DNA from: Lachnospiraceae bacterium UBA4260
GTDB taxonomy: Bacteria > Bacillota > Clostridia > Lachnospirales > Lachnospiraceae
NCBI GenBank assembly: GCA_002395235.1
Contig: DGWK01000032.1
Span: 85,828 to 149,827 of the forward strand
DNA: 64,000 nt
Direction of reading: 5' to 3'
How positions within the stretch are numbered: position 1 is the stretch's first letter; the number at the start of each line of letters is the position of its first letter. The notes under the pieces are model-generated. The model did no database searches. It was not told the origin of the DNA and worked only from the letters and a program-made list of their open reading frames with translations. Both the position numbers and the translations under genes were made by a program. Below are positions 35,409 through 44,319 of this stretch, piece by piece.

Positions 35409-36395
35409 TCAGGCGCTCGCTTTTTTGACCTTTTTGACTTTCTTTCTGGACTGGTCCGCGTGCTGCATAGCGTCGAATGCGACTGCTACTACGATAACGA
35501 GACCTTTGACCAGACCGGCGTGTGTGGACGGAACGGACATCAGGTTCAGGCCGTTGTTCAGAAGTCCCATCAGGACTGCACCGAAAATAGCGCCGGGAAC
35601 CGTACCTTCGCCTCCCAGAAGGGAAACGCCGCCGATAACCGCTGCCGTGATAACATCGTTGGTGTAACCTGCACCGGTGCCGGAGGAAGCCTGCTGTGTC
35701 ATGGAAGCAAGTACGATGCCGCCCAGAGCTGTTGTCAGACCGGAAAGTACATAGCAGACGATGGAAGCAAGCTTAACGTTGATACCGGAGATCTCGGATG
35801 CTGTAGGGTTGCCGCCCACTGCATAGACGTATCTGCCGTAAACCGTCTTCCGGAGGATATACCAGCTGATCAGTGCGATGATCACCATGAAGTATACAGG
35901 AAGCGGGAATCCCAGGATCTTGAATGCGCCGATTGCCGTGAAAGCGGGAACCGTGCAGCTGATGATCTTGTTGTTGGTGAAGACCATTGCCAGCCCCAGG
36001 AAGATACTCTGTGTCGCAAAGGTTACCAGGAAGGCCGGGATCTTAAACGTCGTTATGATAATACCGTGAATCGCGCCTGCCAGTGCGCCTACGACCAGGG
36101 CTGCAAGTACGCCTGCGATCACAGCGACGGGCGTATCGCCCAGCATGTGCGTGACAGAGACGACTACAACCGCGGAGAACGCGCACAACGTCGCGATGGA
36201 AAGGTCGATACCACCGATCAGGAATACGAAGATGGATCCGCTGACCATGATGCCGATAACGGCTACAGACCACAGCACGTTACTGAAGTTGTCCAGTGAC
36301 AGAAAAGCCTTCGGACGAAGGATTGACAGTACCACTATGAACGCGACGAGGATGATCGGTTTACTGTATTTGCTCCAGTTAAAATTCTTCATCAT
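35409..36395 (-). CDS. Sugar ABC transporter permease, RbsC type, second subunit
   Basis: A 328-residue membrane permease of the BPD_transp_2 family with eight or more helices. FLIGGIDLSIATLCAFSAVVV and TAAVIGGVSLLGGEGTVPGAIFGAVL are the family signatures. A basic tail (SRKKVKKVKKASA) ends the protein. The gene overlaps the ATPase by 4 bases (ATGA). It is clearly different in sequence from the other permease in this operon, so the channel is probably a heterodimer, as in YtfT-YjfF. Confidence 0.87.
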   Translation of the reverse strand: MMKNFNWSKYSKPIILVAFIVVLSILRPKAFLSLDNFSNVLWSVAVIGIMVSGSIFVFLIGGIDLSIATLCAFSAVVVVSVTHMLGDTPVAVIAGVLAALVVGALAGAIHGIIITTFKIPAFLVTFATQSIFLGLAMVFTNNKIISCTVPAFTAIGAFKILGFPLPVYFMVIIALISWYILRKTVYGRYVYAVGGNPTASEISGINVKLASIVCYVLSGLTTALGGIVLASMTQQASSGTGAGYTNDVITAAVIGGVSLLGGEGTVPGAIFGAVLMGLLNNGLNLMSVPSTHAGLVKGLVIVVAVAFDAMQHADQSRKKVKKVKKASA

Positions 36396-37909
36396 TCCGC
36401 CTCCTCTTCTACACCCTGTCCAGCGGAGAGAACCTTGGACTGCGTGACCTCAACATTCTTAAACTCTTTTACAATATCGCCCTTGCGCATGACGATGATC
36501 CTGTGCGATACGCGCAGCAGCTCCTGAAGGTCAGAAGTAACTACGATGACCGCGACGCCCTGCTTGGCAAGGTCTTCGAGGATCGAGTAGATCTCGTCCT
36601 TGGCGCCGACGTCGATACCTGCCGTAGGCTCGTCGACGATCAGGAGCTTAAGATCTCTCATCAGCCACTTGCCCAGAACAACCTTCTGCTGGTTACCGCC
36701 GGACATAACGCCGACCTGCTTGTTGGGATCAGAAGGACGGATATCGATCGCCTGGATCGCTCTCTTACTCATCGCCAGCTCGTCCGCATCCGAAATGGAT
36801 GTGCCGTTGATCTTGACGATATCGTAGTTGGTGAGTGCGACGTTCTTGGTTGTGGACAGGAGCGGGATGAATCCCTGGTTTCTTCTGTCCTCCGGAACGA
36901 ATCCGATTCCTTCGAGGATGCTTGCCTTCGGGGAAGGATTAAGCTTCTTGCCGTCCAGCCACACTTCGCCGGATGCAGCCTTGTCCACGCCGTAGATCGC
37001 ACGGACAACTTCTGTTCTGCCGGCACCGATCAGGCCGCCCAGACCCAGGATCTCGCCTCTGTGGACCTGGAAGCTGATATTGCGGTAGCGGTCGGTCTTG
37101 TCAGTGAGATTCTTGACATCCAGTCTGACTTCCGCGTTGTCATCAGAGTGCAGCATCTTGCGGGAGCCGGCGGACTCGTCGACTACCTTGCCGATCATGG
37201 TCTCGATGACCTTGGCGGGGATGATATCTTCTTTCTCAAGGACTGCTGCGTTCTTACCGTCGCGCAGGATGGTAAGACGGTCGGAAAGCATATAAACTTC
37301 CTCAAGTCTGTGAGAAATGTAGATGATCGAAACGCCTTCACTGCGCAGCTTCTGGATGATCTTGAACAGCATCTCCGCTTCTTTACCGGAAAGGGATGCG
37401 GTAGGCTCATCCATGATCAGAAGCTTGGAATCCTGGGAAAGTCCCTTGAGGATCTCGATCAGCTGTCTCTGTCCGATACCCAGATTCTCCACGACGGTCG
37501 TGGGCTTTAACGGGAACTGGTACTTGTCGATCAGTTCCTGTGTCATCTGGTTCATCTTGGCGTAGTCGATGAAGGGACCCTTGCGGGGCTCTCTGCCGAG
37601 GTACACGTTCTGCGCTACCGTCAGCGGAGGGATAACGGAAAGTTCCTGATAGATACATGCTACGCCGAGCTTCTGGCAGTCCTGGTAGCTGTTGATCTCT
37701 ACGGGCTTTCCTTCCCAGTAGATCTGTCCGTCATCTTTGGTATAAACGCCGGTGATGATCTTGATCAGCGTGGACTTGCCCGCGCCGTTCTCTCCCATCA
37801 GAGCGTGTACTTCACCGGCCTTTACTTCAAAGTGAACATCCTGAAGAACCGGAACGCCGGAAAAGCTCTTATAAATGCCTTTGGCTTCAATTAATGTATT
37901 TCCTGCCAT
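36392..37909 (-). CDS. Sugar ABC transporter ATP-binding protein, RbsA type
   Basis: A 505-residue double ATPase of the CUT2 family. Domain one has GENGAGKST, LGIGQRQLIEI and LLIMDEPTASLSGKE; domain two has LGGLIGAGRTEVV, VMSGGNQQKVVLG and LLIVDEPTAGIDVGAKDEIYSIL. It drives uptake through the two permeases encoded on either side: 1-base overlap with the upstream one, 4-base overlap with the downstream one. The substrate is a pentose, hexose or sugar acid, not resolvable from the ATPase. Confidence 0.9.
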   Translation of the reverse strand: MAGNTLIEAKGIYKSFSGVPVLQDVHFEVKAGEVHALMGENGAGKSTLIKIITGVYTKDDGQIYWEGKPVEINSYQDCQKLGVACIYQELSVIPPLTVAQNVYLGREPRKGPFIDYAKMNQMTQELIDKYQFPLKPTTVVENLGIGQRQLIEILKGLSQDSKLLIMDEPTASLSGKEAEMLFKIIQKLRSEGVSIIYISHRLEEVYMLSDRLTILRDGKNAAVLEKEDIIPAKVIETMIGKVVDESAGSRKMLHSDDNAEVRLDVKNLTDKTDRYRNISFQVHRGEILGLGGLIGAGRTEVVRAIYGVDKAASGEVWLDGKKLNPSPKASILEGIGFVPEDRRNQGFIPLLSTTKNVALTNYDIVKINGTSISDADELAMSKRAIQAIDIRPSDPNKQVGVMSGGNQQKVVLGKWLMRDLKLLIVDEPTAGIDVGAKDEIYSILEDLAKQGVAVIVVTSDLQELLRVSHRIIVMRKGDIVKEFKNVEVTQSKVLSAGQGVEEEAE

Positions 37910-38919
37910 TATTCAAGCCCCTCCTTAGCTCCTTCTTCTCTTGCCTTGCGGTCCATGCGTGCCTTGTAAGTAGCGTCGAAGATGACGACCGCAATGATGA
38001 TAGCTCCTTTAATGACATACTGATAGGCTGTGTTGATGGACAGCTTGCGGACACCGTTCTCCAGTGTCGCCATGAACAGAGCACCGATCAGTGTTCCGAT
38101 TACATCGCCGCTTCCGCCGGACAGCGCCACGCCGCCGACGACCGCCGCTGCGATCGGGTTGAATTCAAAGTCCATACCGATTGCCGTGGTAGCACTCTGC
38201 AGTCTCGCCGTTGTGAAAATAGCGCCGATTGCCACGGTAAATCCGGTGATCACGTAAGCGATCAGCCTGGTCTTGGCGACATCGATACCGGAAAGGGTAG
38301 CCGCTTTTTTGCTGGCACCTACGGAATACAGATTGGTTCCGAAGCGGGTATACTTCAGAGTGATCTGGCCTGCCGCCACGATGATGATCATCGCGATAAT
38401 AACATAGTAGAATTTGCCGATTCCGGTTCCCAGCCATGTATACTGGGAGTGATTCATCGGCTGGCTCTTGATAACGCCGTTGGCGTCCCTGATCGCGATA
38501 ATATAGGTGAGAGCTCTGAAGATACTCATTGTTGCCAGTGTTCCAATGAACTCGGGAACGTTAAACTTGGCGACAATAATACCGTTGCAAAGTCCGCAGA
38601 GCAGACCGACCAGGATACCCGCGAGCATCATGACCGAGAAGGGAAGCAGCGTGTACGCATAGATGTTGGCCATTGTCATTCCGACCAGCGCCATCATACT
38701 TCCTGTTGAAAGGTCGATACCAGCAGTAATGATAATAAATGTAACACCAACGCCGATGATCGCCGGTATGGATGCGTCTCTGACTACTTCGATCAGGTTA
38801 TCGAAATTGAAGAACTTGCCTTTGCCCGCTCCTGCAAGGATGGTAAACAACACAACAAGTATCAGCAGCATACCGATCGAGATCAGGCGTCGCATCGTTG
38901 TCTGATTCATCCGTTTCAC
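37909..38919 (-). CDS. Sugar ABC transporter permease, RbsC type, first subunit
   Basis: A 336-residue permease with signatures IITAGIDLSTGSMMALVGMT and AAAVVGGVALSGGSGDVIGTLIGALFM. The start is taken as GTG at 38919 because GGAGG stands nine bases upstream; the in-frame ATG at 38910 is farther (18 bases). The C-terminal tail is charged. It pairs with the ATPase (1-base overlap) and the second permease. The binding-protein gene precedes it by 192 bases, a gap that contains a hairpin and a 14-bp tandem repeat. Confidence 0.87.
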   Translation of the reverse strand: MKRMNQTTMRRLISIGMLLILVVLFTILAGAGKGKFFNFDNLIEVVRDASIPAIIGVGVTFIIITAGIDLSTGSMMALVGMTMANIYAYTLLPFSVMMLAGILVGLLCGLCNGIIVAKFNVPEFIGTLATMSIFRALTYIIAIRDANGVIKSQPMNHSQYTWLGTGIGKFYYVIIAMIIIVAAGQITLKYTRFGTNLYSVGASKKAATLSGIDVAKTRLIAYVITGFTVAIGAIFTTARLQSATTAIGMDFEFNPIAAAVVGGVALSGGSGDVIGTLIGALFMATLENGVRKLSINTAYQYVIKGAIIIAVVIFDATYKARMDRKAREEGAKEGLE

Positions 38920-39004
38920 TTGTTATTTCCTCCTCTCGTACACATTCCCGTACATACCGTCCCGTCCTGCGACAGCGCCTCGCTGACCGGTCCGGACACT
39001 ATTT

Positions 39005-39046
39005 TGGCGTGCCTATCCTGGCATGCTTATTCTGGCATGCTGACTT
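39005..39046. repeat. 14-bp tandem repeat, three units
   Basis: TGGCGTGCCTATCC, TGGCATGCTTATTC and TGGCATGCTGACTT follow one another without a gap at 39005, 39019 and 39033. It lies in the gap between the binding-protein and permease genes. Confidence 0.6.
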
Positions 39047-39061
39047 CGGGAGAGTGCATAA

Positions 39062-39087
39062 GGGCGGGTATCAAATGATCCCCGCCC
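39062..39087. other. Intercistronic hairpin after the sugar-binding protein gene
   Basis: GGGCGGG plus ATC pairs with GAT plus CCCGCCC across a short AT loop with one bulge on each side. No T-run follows on the minus strand. Like the hairpin after mglB, it probably stabilises the binding-protein message. Confidence 0.55.
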
Positions 39088-39111
39088 ATTCTTTCTCACT
39101 GAAAAAACAGC

Positions 39112-40155
39112 TTACCAGCGATCTTCCTCAGCAATAGTGCCAACGTTTTCTTTCGTTACAACGATGGGCTCCATGATGACCTTAGGAGTTGCGGTCAGGC
39201 ATGTGTAATCATACTCGGAACCGATCATGAGCAGAGCGATCTTCGCTGCTGTAGATCCTTCGTCCCAGCTGTTGGTGTAGATCGTGCCGGCCATGTCGCC
39301 GCTCTCGATCATTGCAAGTGCATCTTTCTCACCGTCAGCGCCCCAGATTACGATCTGGCCCTTCTTGTTAGCGGACTGTGCTGCAAGAGCGGCACCTTCT
39401 GCCATTGCGTCGTTGATAGCGAAAACGCCCTTCAGGTCCGGATAGGACTGCAGGAAGGAGTTCATAACAGTCATAGCTGTATCCTTCTGGAAGGAAGCGG
39501 ACTGTGCGTCTACGATCTCGATGCCGGAATAATTTGCGATTGTGTCACGGAAACCTTTCTCAAGGTTGTCGGTACGCTCAAGTCCGGGAACACCCTGGAT
39601 GATCGCGATCTTGCCGCTGCCGCCCATCTGCTCAGCCATCTTGTCCGCTGCCATACGGCCTGCGTCGTAGTCAACAGCCATGACCAGCGCGCTGTGGATG
39701 GTGTCGCTGGAGCAGTCAAGGTTGACGGTGATGACCGGGATGCCTGCTTCCTCAGCCTGTTTTACGCTGGGAGCAAGAGCTGTTCCGTCGGAGCACTGAA
39801 GGATGATCGCGTTGTAGCCCTGGTTGATGCAGTCTGTCATGATCTGAACCTGGGTCTCAGCGGACTCTTCCGCGCCGTAGGAATCGACTTTGATGTTGGA
39901 CCAGGATGCACATTCTCTCTCGATACCCTCTTTCCAGCCCTGGTTGTTGGGAGTTCCGATATCGTGTGCGATGTAAGCGATCTTGACCTCATCACCTGCG
40001 TAAGGATCGACCTTGACCTTTGCGCTGCTGCCGCCTGCCGCTGCGCCAGAGGATGCTGCCGTGTCCTCTCTCGTTGTTGTTGCTCCTCCGCCGCATGCTG
40101 CAAGGCTCAGTGCCATAACAGCTGTGAGCATAAGCGCAATAGCTCTCTTTTTCAT
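39112..40155 (-). CDS. Sugar-binding lipoprotein, RbsB/YtfQ type
   Basis: A 347-residue type I binding protein with lipobox LAAC (Cys21) and a 25-residue S/A/T/G linker. The fold shows KIAYIAHDIGTPNNQGWKEGIE, YNAIILQCSDGTALAPSVKQAEEAGIPVITVN, AVDYDAGRMAADKMAE and AINDAMAEGAALAAQ, as in the ribose, allose and galactofuranose clade. It delivers substrate to the two-permease importer encoded downstream. GGAGGG lies eight bases before the ATG. It is in the middle of the operon, after the dehydrogenase-like gene. Confidence 0.88.
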   Translation of the reverse strand: MKKRAIALMLTAVMALSLAACGGGATTTREDTAASSGAAAGGSSAKVKVDPYAGDEVKIAYIAHDIGTPNNQGWKEGIERECASWSNIKVDSYGAEESAETQVQIMTDCINQGYNAIILQCSDGTALAPSVKQAEEAGIPVITVNLDCSSDTIHSALVMAVDYDAGRMAADKMAEQMGGSGKIAIIQGVPGLERTDNLEKGFRDTIANYSGIEIVDAQSASFQKDTAMTVMNSFLQSYPDLKGVFAINDAMAEGAALAAQSANKKGQIVIWGADGEKDALAMIESGDMAGTIYTNSWDEGSTAAKIALLMIGSEYDYTCLTATPKVIMEPIVVTKENVGTIAEEDRW

Positions 40156-40273
40156 TTGTTACCCTCCTTTGAAATAAATAAGTCAAAATAGTGAAAAAAC
40201 TTTCCTACTATTTCTGATTTGAGTGGTGGCCGTCACATTACTCCCGGCCTCTCTTTACCGCGAGACCATTTCC

Positions 40274-41191
40274 TTATTCCTTCGGTCTGCCCTCCAGTGC
40301 ATGAATCGTGTTGACGACAAATTCATGTGTCGGCACACTGACACCGACTTTCGCTGCAGCTCTCACAACAGAGCCGCTGATGGTGTCGACTTCCGTTCTT
40401 CTTCCCGCGCGAATGTCCGCGCAGATGGAAGTCACGCCTTCCGGAGATCCGACGGAGGTCTTGCGGACCTTCTCGGTGATCTCTTCCTCATCCGCCTTCA
40501 GTCCCATGGCATGGGCGACTTCGACGGCTTCATGAATCAGCGCTGTCGTCATCTTCCAGGCGTACTCGTTGCCGGCGATATAGCCGATGTTGCACTGCAG
40601 GACGCCGGTTACGGCACTGAGCGATACGTTCGTGAACAGCTTGTCCCAGATCAGCTGCTGGATCACGGAGTGGATGCGGACGTTGAAACCGCATGCGTCG
40701 AAGGACTCCTTGAGTTTGGGAAGGAAATTGTTCTTGTCCTCCACCAGCATACCGACGTTGGTGTTGCCCTCTCCGCCGTGGCGGATGTAACCCATGCCGA
40801 GCACTGCGCCGTTGTCTTCGGTGGTTCCGATGATGATGTGGTCCTGGTCAACAAACTCTCCGAGGATATCCTCGTGTCCGGAGCCGTTCTGAAGTGTCAG
40901 CACATAGGTGTCAGGCCCGATCAGAGCCTTGTTGCCTGCAAGCGCAGCCTTCGAGAACAGCGCCTTTACGAACAGGATGATCAGATCCACCGGCTCGATC
41001 CCCTCTGTCGAAGTGACCGCCTTGGGATGATACAGATTATCTGTTCCGTATTCCTGCAGTTTGAGTCCGTTTTCGTTAACAGCCGCGACTACATTCGGAT
41101 TTGTATCTACCAGGTAAACATCGTTGTGTAATGAAAGATGTCCTCCGTAAATGGAGCCCATGGCGCCGGCGCCAATAACTGCTATTCTCAT
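40274..41191 (-). CDS. Ketopantoate reductase-like NAD(P)-dependent dehydrogenase
   Basis: A 305-residue protein of the PanE/ApbA family. The Rossmann loop GAGAMGSIYGGHL is at residues 7-19 and the C-terminal helical domain contains KLFTNVSLSAVTGVLQC, with the conserved Lys of the active site. The family reduces alpha-keto acids such as ketopantoate to hydroxy acids. Placed between a cyclase-family hydrolase and a sugar importer, a catabolic role on a sugar-derived keto or branched acid is more likely than pantothenate synthesis. This is inference from position. Confidence 0.8.
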   Translation of the reverse strand: MRIAVIGAGAMGSIYGGHLSLHNDVYLVDTNPNVVAAVNENGLKLQEYGTDNLYHPKAVTSTEGIEPVDLIILFVKALFSKAALAGNKALIGPDTYVLTLQNGSGHEDILGEFVDQDHIIIGTTEDNGAVLGMGYIRHGGEGNTNVGMLVEDKNNFLPKLKESFDACGFNVRIHSVIQQLIWDKLFTNVSLSAVTGVLQCNIGYIAGNEYAWKMTTALIHEAVEVAHAMGLKADEEEITEKVRKTSVGSPEGVTSICADIRAGRRTEVDTISGSVVRAAAKVGVSVPTHEFVVNTIHALEGRPKE

Positions 41192-41270
41192 ACTGTGAAA
41201 ACTCCTTTATTGTGAAATCCCCTAATTTACAAATACCCGTTTTCTTAAGATCCCCTGTTTTTCGAAAACC

Positions 41271-41963
41271 TTATTCCGAGAACTCCTTGATGCCTTCGAT
41301 CGCATATGCGTGAACCGGGCTGGAATCGAGGCCGACGATCGGAAGCGGGGAGAAGGACATGAAGAATACGTCCTTTTCAAGATATTCGAGGTTCTTGAGA
41401 ACTTCGATGAAAATGATGTTCTCTGCCAGAAGGATGTCGTGGAAAGGCTTGACATCTTCGTTGCAGTTCTCGATGGAGACGCCGTCGCCGAATCCTACTG
41501 CCTTGACCTTGTGATCGCGGAACCACTCTGCGGACTCTGCGTTGACCAGGAGTCTCTTGTCGACTTCTGTGTTGGTCGCCTTTGTGAAGGGCTCAAGCTT
41601 ATAGGAGGAATCGATGATAACGATATCGCCTTCCTTTACCTTGTAAGCTACTCTGTCCAGATCGGCCTTTGTGATGTGTGTGTAAGGTGCCACAGTATCC
41701 TTGAAATCCACATAGACGCCGCGCCCTACGAATGTTGTCAGCGGAAGCGCTGTGACATCCGGCCAATTGTCATCGTGGTGATAAGGGCACTCCGCGTGAG
41801 TTCCCAGATGGCTCATGATGTCGAAATTGGTGTGGAAATCCGGGATCGGGCCGCCTGTGTTGAAGCGGTACAGTTTGCACCTTCTGGTCTCTGTCGCCGG
41901 ATCGACGAGCTTGGAGAGGTCGACCATTCTCATTCCATTCCCCATATCATATACAACTTGCAT
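41271..41963 (-). CDS. Cyclase-family metal-dependent hydrolase
   Basis: A 230-residue protein of the kynurenine-formamidase/cyclase superfamily. The start at 41963 (MQVVYDMGNGMR) follows GGAGG by six bases. The metal motif reads SHLGTHAECPYHHDD, the HxGTHxDxPxH signature with Glu in place of the usual Asp, and VIIDSSYK, VGFGDGVSIEN and GLDSSPVHAYAI follow. Members hydrolyse amides, lactones or open cyclic compounds with Mn or Zn. In this operon it probably acts on a sugar-acid derivative. It is 73 bases after YhcH and 79 before the dehydrogenase. Confidence 0.82.
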   Translation of the reverse strand: MQVVYDMGNGMRMVDLSKLVDPATETRRCKLYRFNTGGPIPDFHTNFDIMSHLGTHAECPYHHDDNWPDVTALPLTTFVGRGVYVDFKDTVAPYTHITKADLDRVAYKVKEGDIVIIDSSYKLEPFTKATNTEVDKRLLVNAESAEWFRDHKVKAVGFGDGVSIENCNEDVKPFHDILLAENIIFIEVLKNLEYLEKDVFFMSFSPLPIVGLDSSPVHAYAIEGIKEFSE

Positions 41964-42035
41964 TTTTCTCCTCCTTACATAGTGTGATTTGTTACTGATA
42001 CCCCTTGCTGACGGCAAAAGTGATCCGTTTCCTCC

Positions 42036-42488
42036 TCAGATCTTTACTTTCACCACAACTTTCTTGACCGGTGCCGGCGCTCCTGCCGCGCAGCGCGGCT
42101 TATGAGCATCTTCGGGAGCTACGACAATGAGATCGCCTTCCTTAAGCAGTACCTGCCCGTACAGCTCGGGATCCTCATAAAAGACGACGTCATTCTCTTC
42201 AATCCTGTCGATCTCCTTAAGTCCGTCGCGCCTGCATACACCGAACATCTCATCTCCCGTCACCATGAACTGGATATCGAAATACTTGTCGTGCGTCTCG
42301 AATCTCCGTTCTTCCCAGGGAGAAGTCGTGTACTCCTGTACGCCGGCAATGACGTCATCCCCCATCAGAGGATAGGAGCCTTCCGGAAGATCCTTGATGT
42401 TGGTCTGTGCCAGCCACTTGTAGGCCACAGTAAATTTTTCCTCCAGATAATTGTACTTTTCAGCAATACTTACATGACTGGAAAACAT
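42036..42488 (-). CDS. YhcH/YjgK/YiaL family protein
   Basis: A 150-residue cupin-like beta-barrel protein. The start at 42488 (MFSSHVS) has GGAAGGG eight bases upstream. The pattern ETHDKYFDIQFMVTGDEMFG followed by FYEDPELYGQVLLKEGDLIVVAPEDAHKPRC is the hallmark of this family, with histidines for metal binding. Members occur in sialic-acid and L-sugar gene clusters and are thought to act as anomerases or isomerases; the exact reaction is not settled. It is the first gene after the promoter at 42539-42567. Confidence 0.87.
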   Translation of the reverse strand: MFSSHVSIAEKYNYLEEKFTVAYKWLAQTNIKDLPEGSYPLMGDDVIAGVQEYTTSPWEERRFETHDKYFDIQFMVTGDEMFGVCRRDGLKEIDRIEENDVVFYEDPELYGQVLLKEGDLIVVAPEDAHKPRCAAGAPAPVKKVVVKVKI

Positions 42489-42538
42489 AGTTCCCTTCCT
42501 TTCTGAGCAAAACTCCTTCACCGGAGTATCTCAGTAAA

Positions 42539-42567
42539 ATTATACAATGCACTTCGCATAATTGAAA
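42539..42567 (-). promoter_or_regulatory. Promoter of the YhcH-to-amidohydrolase operon
   Basis: On the minus strand TTTCAA (42562-42567), a 17-base spacer and a perfect TATAAT (42539-42544) lie about 50 bases before the YhcH ATG. Very AT-rich DNA lies upstream, and AATTAT/ATAATT flank the spacer as an inverted pair. Confidence 0.55.
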
Positions 42568-42664
42568 GAAAAATCTAAAAAATAACTAAGCTAATAAAAA
42601 CTGTTTTTAAACCATTGTCTATTTTTCTAAAAATATTTGTGTCAACTTGTTTATATTTTTGTGC

Positions 42665-42694
42665 AAAAAAGACCGCCGCATTTCTGCGACGGTC
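42665..42694 (-). terminator. Terminator after the uxaC gene
   Basis: GACCGTCGCA pairs with TGCGGCGGTC with one mismatch and is followed on the minus strand by TTTTTTGC. It closes the hexuronate operon and isolates it from the YhcH promoter. Confidence 0.8.
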
Positions 42695-42783
42695 TCTGTA
42701 GTAATATACGGTCGAGGCCCGCACTTCGGGCACCTTCCTTCAGGGTCTGCGGAGCGATCCGCTGCCCGGTCCGGCCGGTCCGA

Positions 42784-44217
42784 TCAAAGTCCGAAATACC
42801 TGGCTGCGTTCTTATAGGAGATACCCTCGACGATCTTCTTAAGGGAAGCCTCGTTGTTGGGATACTCGCCATTCTCTACCCAGTTGCCGATCAGGTTGCA
42901 CATGATGCGGCGGAAGTAGTCATGTCTCGCATAGGACAGGAAGGATCTGGAGTCGGTCAGCATTCCTACGAAGTTGCCCAGAAGGCCGAGGTTTGCGAGG
43001 GACCTCATCTGATCTTCCATGCCGCTCTTGGTGTCGTTGAACCACCATGCACTGCCGTGCTGGATCTTTCCGGGAACCTCATCGGACTGGAAGCAGCCAA
43101 GCATGGTGCCGATCTGCTCGTTGTCAGCGGGATTGAGGGAATAGATGATGGTCTTGGGGCACTCGTTCGTCATATCCAGTGCGGACAGCATGCGGGCGAT
43201 ATCCTCGCCGCAGGTGTTCTGCGCGATCATATCTACGCCGGTATCGGGACCCATCTTGCGGAAGATCCGCTCGTTGGCGTTGCGGTAGCAGCTGTAGTGG
43301 ATCTGCATGGCAATGTTCAGGCGGTGATAAGCCTTGGCCAGAGCCATCAGGACTGCGGTCTGATACTTCTCCGCCTCTTCGACGGTGATGCTCTCGCCGG
43401 CCATGACTTTCTTGTAAACCGCGTCCACTTCTTCCATCGGAGCGGGACGGAAAGGAATGTAATCCAGGCCGTGGTCAGATGCGCGGCAGCCCAGCTTTGC
43501 GAAGAACTCAAGGCGCTCAATCAGGGCGTCGATGACTTCCTGTGCGGACTCCAGTTTGTCCTTGCCGACGGATGCGGCGAGCTTGCCGATATACTCAGCG
43601 AAGCCTTCCTTGTTGATGTTGATGGCCTTGTCGGGACGGTAGGAAGGGCAGACCTTTACTTCGATGGAAGGATCTGCGGCGATCTTCTCGTGCCACTCCA
43701 GGGAGTCGATCGGGTCGTCTGTCGTGCCGATGAAAGCTACGTTGGACTGCTTGATCAGGCCGCGGACCGACATATTAGGATCGTTCTGCAACATATCGCT
43801 GGTCTTGTCCCAGATCTCCTTGGCGTTTTCGACCGTCAGGGGCTCTGTGATGCCAAAATATTTATGCAGCTCAGCGTTGGACCAGTGATACATGGGGTTG
43901 CCGATGGCCATCTCCAGAGCCTCAGCGAACTTTACGAATCTCTCGAAGTCCGGCTTGTGGCCTGTGATATACTCTTCCGGTGTTCCGTTGGAGCGCATGA
44001 CGCGCCATTTGTAGTGGTCACCGAAATAGGTGCCGTCCGGGTTTTCACCGCCAAGCCATACTTCCGCGATGTTGTTGAAGCGGCGGTCCTCATAGATCTC
44101 TTTGGGCGAGATGTGGCAGTGATAGTCCACAAGGGGCATCGGATCCGAGTAGTCGTGGAACAGATGCTTCGCTGTCTCTGTCTCCAGCAGGAAATCTTTG
44201 TCCATAAATGCTTTCAT
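42784..44217 (-). CDS. uxaC: Glucuronate/galacturonate isomerase
   Basis: A 477-residue cytosolic uronate isomerase converting D-galacturonate to tagaturonate and D-glucuronate to fructuronate. It has the amidohydrolase-like barrel with DYHCHISPKEIYED (metal histidines), YFGDHYKWRVMRSNG, SNVAFIGTTDDPIDSLEWH, AIQIHY-type strand AMQIHYSCYRNAN and GMLTDSRSFLSYARHDYFRRI near the C-terminus. The length matches the family (about 470). It is last in the chain kdgK-uxaC on the minus strand, with a terminator beyond. It supplies substrate for UxaB encoded to the right. Confidence 0.95.
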   Translation of the reverse strand: MKAFMDKDFLLETETAKHLFHDYSDPMPLVDYHCHISPKEIYEDRRFNNIAEVWLGGENPDGTYFGDHYKWRVMRSNGTPEEYITGHKPDFERFVKFAEALEMAIGNPMYHWSNAELHKYFGITEPLTVENAKEIWDKTSDMLQNDPNMSVRGLIKQSNVAFIGTTDDPIDSLEWHEKIAADPSIEVKVCPSYRPDKAININKEGFAEYIGKLAASVGKDKLESAQEVIDALIERLEFFAKLGCRASDHGLDYIPFRPAPMEEVDAVYKKVMAGESITVEEAEKYQTAVLMALAKAYHRLNIAMQIHYSCYRNANERIFRKMGPDTGVDMIAQNTCGEDIARMLSALDMTNECPKTIIYSLNPADNEQIGTMLGCFQSDEVPGKIQHGSAWWFNDTKSGMEDQMRSLANLGLLGNFVGMLTDSRSFLSYARHDYFRRIMCNLIGNWVENGEYPNNEASLKKIVEGISYKNAARYFGL

Positions 44218-44319
44218 GGTCTTTTTTTCTCCTTTTCTTGTTGTGGTGTCAATCGCCTCGGGTACTTCCGGGCCGGGCCGCCTCTGCTGCGCGGGCTTCC
44301 CGGTTCATCCGCACGGCTC

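Noticed and set aside
42712..42782. Another repeat copy between the uxaC stop and its terminator
   Set aside because: GC-rich with a short GCCCG/CGGGC hairpin, but I could not align it convincingly with family A or B.
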